Of a DNA stretch of 64,000 nucleotides, positions 16,425 through 24,165 are shown piece after piece (position 1 is the first letter of the stretch; every line of letters starts with the position of its first letter). This DNA is from Streptomyces sp. LHD-70. Its GTDB lineage: Bacteria; Actinomycetota; Actinomycetes; Streptomycetales; Streptomycetaceae. A program made the position numbers and the translations under genes. The notes beneath the pieces are model-generated. The model had not been told where the DNA came from and did no database searches. It was given only the letters and a program-made list of their open reading frames with translations. Where the stretch lies: positions 62,001 to 126,000 of the forward strand of contig NZ_JAVIFW010000014.1 in the NCBI RefSeq assembly GCF_031157275.1, in the 5' to 3' direction.

Positions 16425-18136
16425 CCGGCCCTCGGGCCCGTACCGATCCCCGGACCGGTCCCCGCGCCAGCCCCCGGGCCCCGTTGCGCCCCCGCTCCCT
16501 CCGCACTCGCCTCGTCGTCAGTGCCATCGCGCTGATCGCCCTGGTGTGCGCGGTGATCGGGACCGTCACGACGGTCGCGCTGCACTCGTACCTGTACGAG
16601 CAGCTGGACGGCGGGCTGCACGAGGTGGCCGCGCGGGAGTCGCAGGCGAAGCCGAAGGCCGGGCCGCCCGGGGTGCCCGAGCCGCGCGACCCGCTGCGCT
16701 TCCTCGCGTTCGGCGGCTCCGACCTCGGCACGATAGGTGCGGTCGTCGAGAACGGCGACGTCGGCGAGGCCGCGGTCAGCGAGGAGCCTGCCGAGCGCGG
16801 CGAGCGGCCCGTCCTGACCGCGCTCGACGCCGGCCAGAAGGCGGCCCTCGACTCGGTGCCGAAGGACCGCTCCGCGCACAACGTCGACGTGCCCGGACTC
16901 GGCGAGTACCGCGTCCTGTACGTGCCCGACGGCACCGAGGGCGAGCTGCTCGTCGGCAGTCCGACCAAGGCCGTCGAGGACACCGTCAGCACGCTGATCG
17001 TGGTCGAGCTGTGCGTGGCCGGAGCGGGGCTCGTGGCCGCCGGGATCGCGGGCGCGACCATGATCGGCATCGCCCTGCGACCGCTGCGCCGGGTCGCGTC
17101 GACGGCGACCCGCGTGGCCCAACTCCCCCTGCACAGCGGCGAACCAGCCCTCCACGAACGCGTGCCCGACGCCGACCCGCGTACCGAGGTCGGGCAGGTC
17201 GGCGCGGCCCTCAACCGCATGCTCGACCATGTGCACGGGGCGCTCAGCGCGCGCCAGGAGAGCGAGACGCGGGTACGGCAGTTCGTCGCCGACGCCAGCC
17301 ACGAGCTGCGCACCCCGCTCGCCTCCATCCGCGGGTACGCCGAGCTGACCCGCCGCGGCCGTGAGGAGACCGGCCCCGACACCCGGCACGCGCTCGGCCG
17401 GATCGAGTCCGAGGCGGCCCGGATGACCGGTCTCGTCGAGGACCTGCTGCTGCTCGCGCGCCTGGACGCCGGGCGGCGCCTCGCGTACGCGAGCACCGAT
17501 CTGTCGCCGCTGGTCGTGGACGCCGTCGGCGATGCGCGGGCGGCCGGGCAGCGGCACCGGTGGCGGCTCGAACTGCCCGAGGAACCCGCCCTCGTACGCG
17601 CCGACGCGGCCCGTCTGCAGCAGGTGCTCGTCAATCTGCTCGCCAACGCGCGTACGCACACGCCGCCCGGTACGACCGTCACCGCGCGGGTGCGGACGGA
17701 CGGGCCCGATGTCCGGCTCGAAGTGGAGGACGACGGTCCGGGGATCGCGCCCGAGCTGCTTCCCCGGGTCTTCGAACGGTTCGCGCGCGGCGACGCCTCC
17801 CGCTCCCGCGCCGCGGACCCGGCCGCCGGGCACGCGGGCTCGACCGGGCTCGGCCTGGCGATCGTGCAGGCGGTCGTGGCGGCCCACGGCGGCGCGGTGA
17901 CGGTCACGAGCGTGCCCGGGCGGACGGTGTTCGCGGTACGGCTGCCTGCGGAGGAATGGGTTCCGGATCGGCCTTCGCCGTCGGCGGAGGAATGGGTTCC
18001 GGACCCGCCCGCCCCTATGACGGCCGGACCCGTATCCGGACGCGTATCCGGACCCGTATCCGGACGCGTATCCGGATCCATATCCGTACCGCCGAACGAC
18101 TCACAGACAGGCCACAGCCTCACCACACAGCCGTGA
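16421..18136 (+). CDS. membrane sensor histidine kinase
   Basis: A 571-aa HisKA kinase partner of the preceding regulator (4-bp overlap). A basic N-terminus leads to TM1 (residues 29-53), an extracytoplasmic sensor of about 140 residues, TM2 (about 190-215) and HAMP. The H-box is ADASHELRTPLASI with the His near residue 292; the N-box is NLLANARTHTPP; G1 is EDDGPGIAPE, the F-box VFERFARGD, G2 GSTGLGLAIV. The C-terminus adds a tail of 12-bp DNA repeats (18026-18092) encoding alternating GRVS and GPVS units, which looks non-functional. The signal is unknown; cell-envelope stress would fit the downstream glycosyltransferases. Confidence 0.9.
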   Translation: MTGPRARTDPRTGPRASPRAPLRPRSLRTRLVVSAIALIALVCAVIGTVTTVALHSYLYEQLDGGLHEVAARESQAKPKAGPPGVPEPRDPLRFLAFGGSDLGTIGAVVENGDVGEAAVSEEPAERGERPVLTALDAGQKAALDSVPKDRSAHNVDVPGLGEYRVLYVPDGTEGELLVGSPTKAVEDTVSTLIVVELCVAGAGLVAAGIAGATMIGIALRPLRRVASTATRVAQLPLHSGEPALHERVPDADPRTEVGQVGAALNRMLDHVHGALSARQESETRVRQFVADASHELRTPLASIRGYAELTRRGREETGPDTRHALGRIESEAARMTGLVEDLLLLARLDAGRRLAYASTDLSPLVVDAVGDARAAGQRHRWRLELPEEPALVRADAARLQQVLVNLLANARTHTPPGTTVTARVRTDGPDVRLEVEDDGPGIAPELLPRVFERFARGDASRSRAADPAAGHAGSTGLGLAIVQAVVAAHGGAVTVTSVPGRTVFAVRLPAEEWVPDRPSPSAEEWVPDPPAPMTAGPVSGRVSGPVSGRVSGSISVPPNDSQTGHSLTTQP

Positions 18137-18161
18137 CAGGGGAGTTGGCGAGTGTCGCCGT

Positions 18162-19559
18162 ATGCGAAGCGACTCTCCGCCGGCCGCGGGGCTGCAGACG
18201 CTCCCGGCCCGTGAACACCTCCCGGCAGGCCCTGTGGGCACCCCCGTTCTCGACGTGGTCGTGCCCGTCCACAACGAGGAGAAGGACCTTGACGGCTGTG
18301 TGCGCCGCCTGCACGACCACCTGACCCGCACGTTCCCGTACGGCTCCGCCGGGCGCGGGCTCCCCTCCGGCTTCCGGATCACCATCGCGGACAACGCGAG
18401 CACCGACCGCACCCCGCAGATCGCCGCCCGGCTCGACGCGGAGCTGCCCGAGGTCCGGGCGTACCGCCTGGAGCAGAAGGGGCGCGGGCGGGCGCTGCGT
18501 ACGGTGTGGGCGGCTTCGGACGCGCCGGTCCTGGCGTACATGGACGTCGACCTCTCCACCGATCTGAACGCGCTGCTTCCGCTGGTCGCGCCGCTGATCT
18601 CCGGCCACTCCGACCTGGCGATCGGCTCGCGGCTCGCCCGCAGCTCGCGGGTGGTGCGAGGGCCGCGGCGCGAGTTCATCTCGCGTACGTACAACCTGAT
18701 CCTGCGCGGCTCGCTCGCGGCGCGGTTCTCCGACGCGCAGTGCGGCTTCAAGGCGATCCGGCGCGATGTGGCGGAGCGGCTGCTGCCGATGGTCGAGGAC
18801 AGCGGCTGGTTCTTCGACACCGAGCTGCTCGTGCTCGCCGAGCGGGCCGGGCTGCGCATCCACGAGGTGCCGGTCGACTGGGTGGACGACCCGGACTCGA
18901 CCGTGCACATCGTCAGGACGGCGACCGACGACCTGAAGGGTGTGTGGCGGGTCGGCCGGGCGCTCGCGGTCGGCGCGCTCCCCCTCGACCGGCTCGCACG
19001 CCCCTTCGGGGACGACCCGCGGGACGGGCAACTGGCCGGTGTACCGGGCGGGTTGGCGCGGCAGCTGGTCGGCTTCTGTGTGGTGGGCGTGCTCTCCACG
19101 CTCTTCTATCTCGCGCTGTACTCGCTCGTCAGGACCGGCTTCGGCGCGGGCGCCCAGTTCGCCAACGCGGCGGCGCTGCTCGTCTCAGCCCTCGCCAACA
19201 CCGCTGCCAACCGGAGGCTCACCTTCGGGGTACGCGGCCGGAGCCGGGCCGTGCGCCATCAGGCCCAGGGGCTCGTGGTGTTCGCGATCGGGCTCGCCCT
19301 GACCAGCGGTTCGCTCGCGGCGCTGGACGCGGCGGCCGGTGAGGTCGCGCACGCCACCGAGCTGACGGTGCTGATCGCCGCCAACCTCGCCGCGACCGTC
19401 GTCCGCTTCCTGCTCTTCCGGATCTGGGTGTTCCCGGACCGGAGGGAGGAGAGCCGCGACCAGTCGTACGCCTCGGGCGAGGGCCACCCCACCGACCTGT
19501 CGTACGCCAACGCCAACGCCAACGCCAACTCCGACTCCAACTCTGGGACGCACCGATGA
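18162..19559 (+). CDS. GT2 glycosyltransferase fused to a GtrA membrane domain
   Basis: A 465-aa two-domain protein. Residues 28-260 form a dolichyl-phosphate-mannose-synthase-like GT2 domain (VLDVVVPVHNEEKDLDG, DNASTDRTP, YMDVDLSTD as the metal-binding DxD, SDAQCGFKAIRR). Residues 300-425 form a GtrA-like four-helix flippase domain starting RQLVGFCVVGVLSTLFYLAL. Such fusions make and translocate a polyprenyl-phosphate sugar for extracytoplasmic transfer. The last 25 residues come from repeated GCCAAC codons (ANANANA) and are probably disordered. It overlaps the next gene by ATGA, so donor maker and transferase are made together. Confidence 0.85.
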   Translation: MRSDSPPAAGLQTLPAREHLPAGPVGTPVLDVVVPVHNEEKDLDGCVRRLHDHLTRTFPYGSAGRGLPSGFRITIADNASTDRTPQIAARLDAELPEVRAYRLEQKGRGRALRTVWAASDAPVLAYMDVDLSTDLNALLPLVAPLISGHSDLAIGSRLARSSRVVRGPRREFISRTYNLILRGSLAARFSDAQCGFKAIRRDVAERLLPMVEDSGWFFDTELLVLAERAGLRIHEVPVDWVDDPDSTVHIVRTATDDLKGVWRVGRALAVGALPLDRLARPFGDDPRDGQLAGVPGGLARQLVGFCVVGVLSTLFYLALYSLVRTGFGAGAQFANAAALLVSALANTAANRRLTFGVRGRSRAVRHQAQGLVVFAIGLALTSGSLAALDAAAGEVAHATELTVLIAANLAATVVRFLLFRIWVFPDRREESRDQSYASGEGHPTDLSYANANANANSDSNSGTHR

Positions 19560-21697
19560 CCGCAGCAGCAACAGCTCCCGCGCCGCCCGCGCACGCGCCC
19601 CCCGCTCCCCCGGCGGCCCGCCGCGTCTGGCGGGGCCGGGCGGATGATCCGCGCTGGGTGCGGCCGGTCCTGCTCGGACTGCTCGCCGTGACCGCCGCGC
19701 TCTACCTGTGGAACCTGAGCGCGTCCGGGTACGCCAACTCCTTCTACTCGGCGGCCGTTCAGGCGGGCAGCGAGTCCTGGAAGGCGTTCTTCTTCGGCTC
19801 GTCCGACGCCGCGAGCGCGATCACCGTGGACAAGCCCCCGGCCGCGCTGTGGCCGATGGCGCTCTCCGTCCGCCTCTTCGGCCTCGGCTCCTGGCAGATC
19901 CTCGCGCCGCAGGCGCTGATGGCGGTGGCCACGGCCGCGGTGCTCTACGCGGCGGTGCGGCGGCGGTTCAGTGCTGCCGCGGGCCTGATCGCGGTCGTCG
20001 CGTTCGCGCTCACGCCGGTCGCCGCGCTGATGTTCCGCTTCAACAACCCGGACGCGCTGCTCGCGCTCCTGATGACGGTCACGGTGTACTGCGTGCTCCG
20101 CGCCCTGGAGGACGCCCGTACGAAGTGGCTGGTCTGGGCGGGCGTCGCGGTCGGCTTCGCGTTCCTGACGAAGACCTTGCAGGCGTTCCTGATCCTGCCG
20201 CCGCTCGCGGTCCTGTACGCGGTCTGCGCGCCGACGACCGTACGCCGGAGGGTCGGCCAACTCGCCCTGTCCGCCCTGGCGTTGCTGGGGTCCGGCGGCT
20301 GGTGGGTGGCGATCGTGGAGCTGTGGCCCGCGTCCTCGCGCCCGTACATCGGCGGCTCGCAGAACAACTCCTTCCTGGAGCTGACCTTCGGCTACAACGG
20401 CCTCGGCCGGATCAACGGCGACGAGACCGGCAGCGTCGGCGGCGGTGGCGGCCCCGGTGGTGGCGGTCAGGGAGGGGGTGGCGGCGGAGGCGGCGGCTGG
20501 GGTGACACGGGCATCGACCGGCTCGTCTCCGCGAACATCGGCGGCCAGATCTCCTGGCTGCTGCCCGCCGCGCTGATCCTGCTGGTCGCGGGCCTGGTCG
20601 TGACGTGGAAGGCCCGGCGTACCGACACCGCGCGTGCCGCGTTCCTGGCCTGGGGCGGCTCGCTCCTGATGACGGCGGCCGTCTTCAGCTTCATGCAGGG
20701 GATCTTCCACGAGTACTACACGGTGGCCCTCGCCCCGTACCTCGCGGCCCTCGTCGGCATGGGCGCCACCGTGCTGTGGGAGGAACGCGGCCGCTTCCTC
20801 GCCGCCGCCGTCCTCGCGGGCACGGTCGCGGTCACCGCGTACTGGGCGTACGTCCTGCTCGGTCGCTCCTCCGGGTACGTGCCGTGGCTGCGTTGGGCTG
20901 TGCTCGGCGGCGGGCTCGTGGCGGCGCTCGGGCTGCTGCTAGGGCCCGTATCCAGGCGGCAACTGGGGCTTGCAGCGGCCGGGTTGGGGCTGGTGGCCGC
21001 GCTGGCGGGTCCGGCCGCGTACACGGTCACGACGCTCGGCGAGGGCCACGCGGGCTCGATCGTCACGGCGGGCCCGACGGTGTCCGGCGGCCGGGGCGGA
21101 CCCGGGGGCGGAACAGGGGGCGGCGGGATGCCTCAGGGGGCGGCGCAGGGCCAGAACACGCAGGGCAGCGCGCAAAGCCAGCAAGGCCAGCAAGGTCAGC
21201 AAGGCCAGCAAGGTCAGGGCCAGAACGCGCAGCCCTCGCAGGGCGGGCCGGGCGGCCGGATGCCGGGCCCCGGCGGTGTCGGCGAACGACCGGGCGGAAT
21301 GGGCCGTGGGGGTGGCGGGGGCGGCGGTATGGGCGGCCTCCTCAACGGCGCCACCGTCAGCAGTGAGGTGCGGGCCAAGCTGGAGCAGGGCTCCGGCGCG
21401 TACACCTGGGTCGCCGCCACCATCGGCGCGCAGAACGCCGCCAGCTACCAACTCGCCACCGAGGACCCGGTAATGGCGATCGGCGGCTTCAACGGCAGCG
21501 ACCCGTCCCCGACGCTCGCGCAGTTCAAGCAGTACGTGGCCGACGGGAAGATCCACTACTTCATCGGCGGCGACCAGGGCAGGGGCGGCGGCCCCGGCGG
21601 CAGCTCCAGCTCGGCCCTCACGAGCTGGGTCACGGAGAACTTCGAGAAGGTCACCGTCGACGGCACGACGCTCTACGACCTCACGCGGAAGAAATAG
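19556..21697 (+). CDS. GT39-type membrane glycosyltransferase (ArnT/PMT-like)
   Basis: A 713-aa polytopic enzyme with about 11 hydrophobic helices. The first extracytoplasmic loop carries YANSFYSAAVQAGSESW and TVDKPPAALWPMALS, the acidic/KPP signature of GT39 lipid-linked sugar transferases; MFRFNNPDALLALLM and the FHEYYTVALAPY loop are also typical. A Gly-rich insert (residues 295-320) and a Gly/Gln-rich stretch (about 505-595, with QQG repeats from 9-bp DNA repeats) precede a soluble C-terminal domain ending YDLTRKK. With the GT2-GtrA gene it probably decorates a cell-wall polymer or exported protein; the acceptor is unknown. Confidence 0.85.
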   Translation: MTAAATAPAPPAHAPPAPPAARRVWRGRADDPRWVRPVLLGLLAVTAALYLWNLSASGYANSFYSAAVQAGSESWKAFFFGSSDAASAITVDKPPAALWPMALSVRLFGLGSWQILAPQALMAVATAAVLYAAVRRRFSAAAGLIAVVAFALTPVAALMFRFNNPDALLALLMTVTVYCVLRALEDARTKWLVWAGVAVGFAFLTKTLQAFLILPPLAVLYAVCAPTTVRRRVGQLALSALALLGSGGWWVAIVELWPASSRPYIGGSQNNSFLELTFGYNGLGRINGDETGSVGGGGGPGGGGQGGGGGGGGGWGDTGIDRLVSANIGGQISWLLPAALILLVAGLVVTWKARRTDTARAAFLAWGGSLLMTAAVFSFMQGIFHEYYTVALAPYLAALVGMGATVLWEERGRFLAAAVLAGTVAVTAYWAYVLLGRSSGYVPWLRWAVLGGGLVAALGLLLGPVSRRQLGLAAAGLGLVAALAGPAAYTVTTLGEGHAGSIVTAGPTVSGGRGGPGGGTGGGGMPQGAAQGQNTQGSAQSQQGQQGQQGQQGQGQNAQPSQGGPGGRMPGPGGVGERPGGMGRGGGGGGGMGGLLNGATVSSEVRAKLEQGSGAYTWVAATIGAQNAASYQLATEDPVMAIGGFNGSDPSPTLAQFKQYVADGKIHYFIGGDQGRGGGPGGSSSSALTSWVTENFEKVTVDGTTLYDLTRKK

Positions 21698-21716
21698 CTG
21701 CACGGCGTAAGAGGCG

Positions 21717-21760
21717 CTCTTGTACGATGTATGGGAAAGGTCCTGTACACCGTACAAGAG
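21717..21760. promoter_or_regulatory. 10-bp inverted repeat around a promoter: TetR-type operator
   Basis: CTCTTGTACG (21717-21726) and CGTACAAGAG (21751-21760) are perfect arms around 24 bases. TTGTAC and TGTACA, spaced about 18 bases apart inside it, could be -35/-10 elements. The half-site CTTGTACG recurs at about 22192, ahead of the TetR gene, which supports this as the regulator's binding site. It now reads only into a gene remnant. Confidence 0.55.
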
Positions 21761-21761
21761 T

Positions 21762-22085
21762 CGCGCGATCCCGGCGGAGAAGGCGGGCGTCGGCGCGGGC
21801 ATCAACGGCACGCTCGCCGAGTTCGGCAACGGGCTCGGGGTGGCGGTGCTCGGCGCGGTCCTCAACGCCCGGTTCGCGGCGCTCGTCGCGGTCACGGCGG
21901 CCTCGCTGCCGGCGGCGCTCGCGGCGGCGGACAGCTCGGCCGAACGGCAGCGGATCGCCGACGCGTTCGCCTCCGGCCTGCAGACCAGCCAACTGGTGGG
22001 CGCGGCGGCGGTGTTCATGGGCGGCTTGGTGGCGGCGGCGATGCTGGCACGGGCGGAGCGTAAGGAAAGCCCGTCCGGCGATTGA
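21762..22085 (+). pseudogene. 3' remnant of a 14-TM MFS drug exporter
   Basis: The frame IPAEKAGVGAGINGTLAEF followed by GNGLGVAVLGAVLNARF is the last-quarter signature of EmrB/QacA-type (DHA2) exporters, and two closing membrane helices follow. About 100 residues remain of the roughly 480-500 usual in the family. The remnant begins directly after the operator with no start codon of its own family, so an internal deletion has joined promoter to gene end. The last codons (SPSGD) come from a Streptomyces repeat that overlaps the stop. Confidence 0.75.
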
Positions 22086-22168
22086 GGACAAAGAAAGCCT
22101 GTCCGGCGTTTGAGGACCAGGCCGGAGGCCGAGAGAGGGAGCGGGGTCCGGGGGCGCAGCCCCCAGGT
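22068..22168 (+). repeat. Streptomyces dispersed intergenic repeat, two copies of the leading motif
   Basis: AGCCCGTCCGGCGATTGAGG at 22068-22087 and AGCCTGTCCGGCGTTTGAGG at 22096-22115, each followed by AC; the second leads into GGGGTCCGGGGGCGCAGC and CCCCAGG. This combination recurs between genes in many Streptomyces genomes (recalled, not searched). Two nested partial copies suggest repeated recombination here, next to the MFS deletion. Confidence 0.6.
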
Positions 22169-22205
22169 ACGGTGCCGAGCAGAAACGGTGCTTGTACGAC
22201 GACCC

Positions 22206-22253
22206 AAGAGACGACGTAAGAGACGACGTAAGAGACGACGTAAGAGACGACGT
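22206..22253 (+). repeat. AAGAGACGACGT x4
   Basis: Four perfect tandem copies of a 12-bp unit between a CTTGTACG half-site and the TetR start codon. They would lie in the leader of the regulator mRNA, or in its promoter. Confidence 0.85.
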
Positions 22254-22268
22254 AAGAGGGGCAAGAAC

Positions 22269-23048
22269 ATGGTCAGCGCAGCGAACCGCGCCAGGAACCC
22301 GGCGCGCTCCAGCGTCTGGCTGGAGGACAAGGCCGCCCGGCCGGGAAGCAGCCGCAAGGCGGAGCAGCCGGAGGGGCTCGACCGCGACCGGATCGTCGCG
22401 ACCGCCGTCCGCCTCCTGGACGCGGAGGGCCTCGGCAAGCTCTCCATGCGCCGCATCGCCACCGAGCTGAACGTCACCGCGATGTCCCTGTACTGGTACG
22501 TGGACACCAAGGACGACATCCTCGAGCTGGCCATCGACGCGGTCTTCGGCGAACTCCCGCTCAGGGACCCCGAGGACGGCCAGGACTGGCGCATCCACCT
22601 GCGCCGCCTGGCCGCCGACTACCGCGAGGTCCTGGTCCGGCACCCCTGGGCTGCCACGATCCTCAACGCGTATCTGAACATCGGCCCGCACTCCGTCGCC
22701 TTCGCGGAGGCCGTCCAGAAGATCATCCGCGCCACGGGTCTGCCCCCGCGGGCCCGCTCGGGGGCGACGGCCGCGGTCTTCCAGTTCGCGTACGGATTCG
22801 CCACGATCGAGGGCCACTTCATCCAGCGCTGCGCCGCGTCGGGCATGACCCCGGACGAGTTCTACGGCGACGCGATCGAGGCCTTCCAGGACGAACCGCA
22901 GCTCGCGGGCCAGATCGACGAGGTCAGGGACGTCATCGAGGCGCACTCGGGCAGAACGGTGGCCGAGATCTGGGCGGACGACTTCGAGTTCGCGCTGGAT
23001 TTGATGGTGGCGGGGATCGAGGAGATGGTGCGGCGGGCGAAGGGGTAG
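22269..23048 (+). CDS. TetR-family repressor
   Basis: A 259-aa regulator. After a 45-residue basic extension (NPARSSVWLEDKAARPG) comes the HTH: RDRIVATAVRLLDAEG then MRRIATELNVTAMSLYWYVDTKDD near residues 48-95. The rest is a TetR_C-like ligand domain. The usual partner of this subfamily is an EmrB-type exporter, here reduced to the remnant just upstream, so the repressor may have lost its main target. ATG 22269 has AGAGGGG upstream; longer frames run into the repeats. Confidence 0.85.
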   Translation: MVSAANRARNPARSSVWLEDKAARPGSSRKAEQPEGLDRDRIVATAVRLLDAEGLGKLSMRRIATELNVTAMSLYWYVDTKDDILELAIDAVFGELPLRDPEDGQDWRIHLRRLAADYREVLVRHPWAATILNAYLNIGPHSVAFAEAVQKIIRATGLPPRARSGATAAVFQFAYGFATIEGHFIQRCAASGMTPDEFYGDAIEAFQDEPQLAGQIDEVRDVIEAHSGRTVAEIWADDFEFALDLMVAGIEEMVRRAKG

Positions 23049-23093
23049 CCCGGGCCGGGGGTAGGGGGCGGCAGCCCTCGGGGGCCCACCGCC

Positions 23094-23912
23094 CTACCCC
23101 ACCCCCGGCACCCCCTCCCCCCGCACCGCCTGAATATCCAGCTCCACCCGCAGAGTCGCGCCGATCGCGGAGATTCCCGCCTGCACGACCTGGTTGTAGT
23201 TCATCGCGAAGTCCTCACGGCGCAGCTCCGCCGTGGCATGGAAGGCCGCCCGCAGTCCGCCCCACGGGTCGGGCCCGGTGCCGAGGTAGGTCAGGTCCAG
23301 GTCGACGGGACGGACCACGCCGTGCAGCGACAGCTCGCCGTGCACGGTCCAGCGGTCGGGCCCGGCGGCGGACACCGACGTACTGCTGAACCGGATCTCC
23401 GGGAACTGCTCCACGTCCAGGAAGTCCGGCGAGACCAGGTGCTTGTCGCGCATCCCGTTGCCCGTGTCCACCGACGCCGAGCTGATCACCGCGTCCACCC
23501 GCGACGCCAGCGGGTCCTCGGCGATCTCGATCCGGCCGCCGAACTCCGTGAACCGGCCGTGCACGCTGGAGATGCCCAGGTGCCGGGCGACCGCGCCCAC
23601 CGAGGAATGCGCCGGGTCCAGGGTCCACACCCCGGGCGGCGGCAGTTCGAAGCCGCCCTGCCGGGTCAGCGTCACCGTGCCGAGGTCGGCCCGGCCGCCC
23701 GCCGAGACCAGCGCCGTGGCGGCCGCGGGGGCGTAGCCGACGGCGGTGACGATCGCCGTGTAGGGGCCGGGCGCGAGCGAGTCGCCGCGTACGACGCCCT
23801 CCTCGTCCGCCTCGGCGCGCAGCACCTGGGTGCCGCGCATATCGGTCAGGGTGACGACGGCGTGCTGCACGGCCCACCCGTCACGCGTACGAATCCGTGC
23901 GCTGAGTCCCAC
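23094..23912 (-). CDS. YceI-family protein with N-terminal carboxypeptidase-regulatory-like domain
   Basis: A 272-aa protein from GTG 23912 (AGGAG 8 bases upstream). Residues 1-85 form a CarboxypepD_reg-like beta-sandwich (GWAVQHAVVTLTDMRG, GPYTAIVTAVGYAP). Residues 92-265 are a YceI lipocalin-like domain (GVWTLDPAHSSVGAVARHL, VHGRFTEFGG, VDTGNGMRDKHL, FPEIRFSST), which binds isoprenoid-type lipids in known members. No signal peptide is seen, so it is probably cytoplasmic. The same sandwich type is triplicated on the MFS exporter encoded just upstream, which suggests a shared role. Confidence 0.82.
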   Translation of the reverse strand: MGLSARIRTRDGWAVQHAVVTLTDMRGTQVLRAEADEEGVVRGDSLAPGPYTAIVTAVGYAPAAATALVSAGGRADLGTVTLTRQGGFELPPPGVWTLDPAHSSVGAVARHLGISSVHGRFTEFGGRIEIAEDPLASRVDAVISSASVDTGNGMRDKHLVSPDFLDVEQFPEIRFSSTSVSAAGPDRWTVHGELSLHGVVRPVDLDLTYLGTGPDPWGGLRAAFHATAELRREDFAMNYNQVVQAGISAIGATLRVELDIQAVRGEGVPGVG

Positions 23913-24069
23913 GTTCCACTCCTCGCCAAAGGCCGGGCGAAAGCCCCGCAAACTGCCTGCTGTGCACAAAACTTGGGGCCCGGCGGGCCGTCCCCTGCCC
24001 GCCGGGCCCCTTTTCCCGCCGCTCGCCGTGCCCGCCTCCGCTCGGAGCGGACACGGCGACCGGAGTCGT

Positions 24070-24165
24070 GAACTACGCGTTCCGAACCACGCGTTCCGAA
24101 CCACGCGTTCCGAACTACGCGTCCCGAACTACGCGTTCCGAACTACGCGTCCCGAACTACGCGTC
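24070..24165. repeat. CTACGCGTTCCGAA tandem array, 7 copies
   Basis: Seven near-identical 14-bp units, each containing ACGCGT, between the exporter and yceI-like genes. The first copies vary at CTA/CCA and the later ones at TTC/TCC. The last unit overlaps the exporter's stop codon, so the array grew from the end of the gene into the 3' region. Confidence 0.85.
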
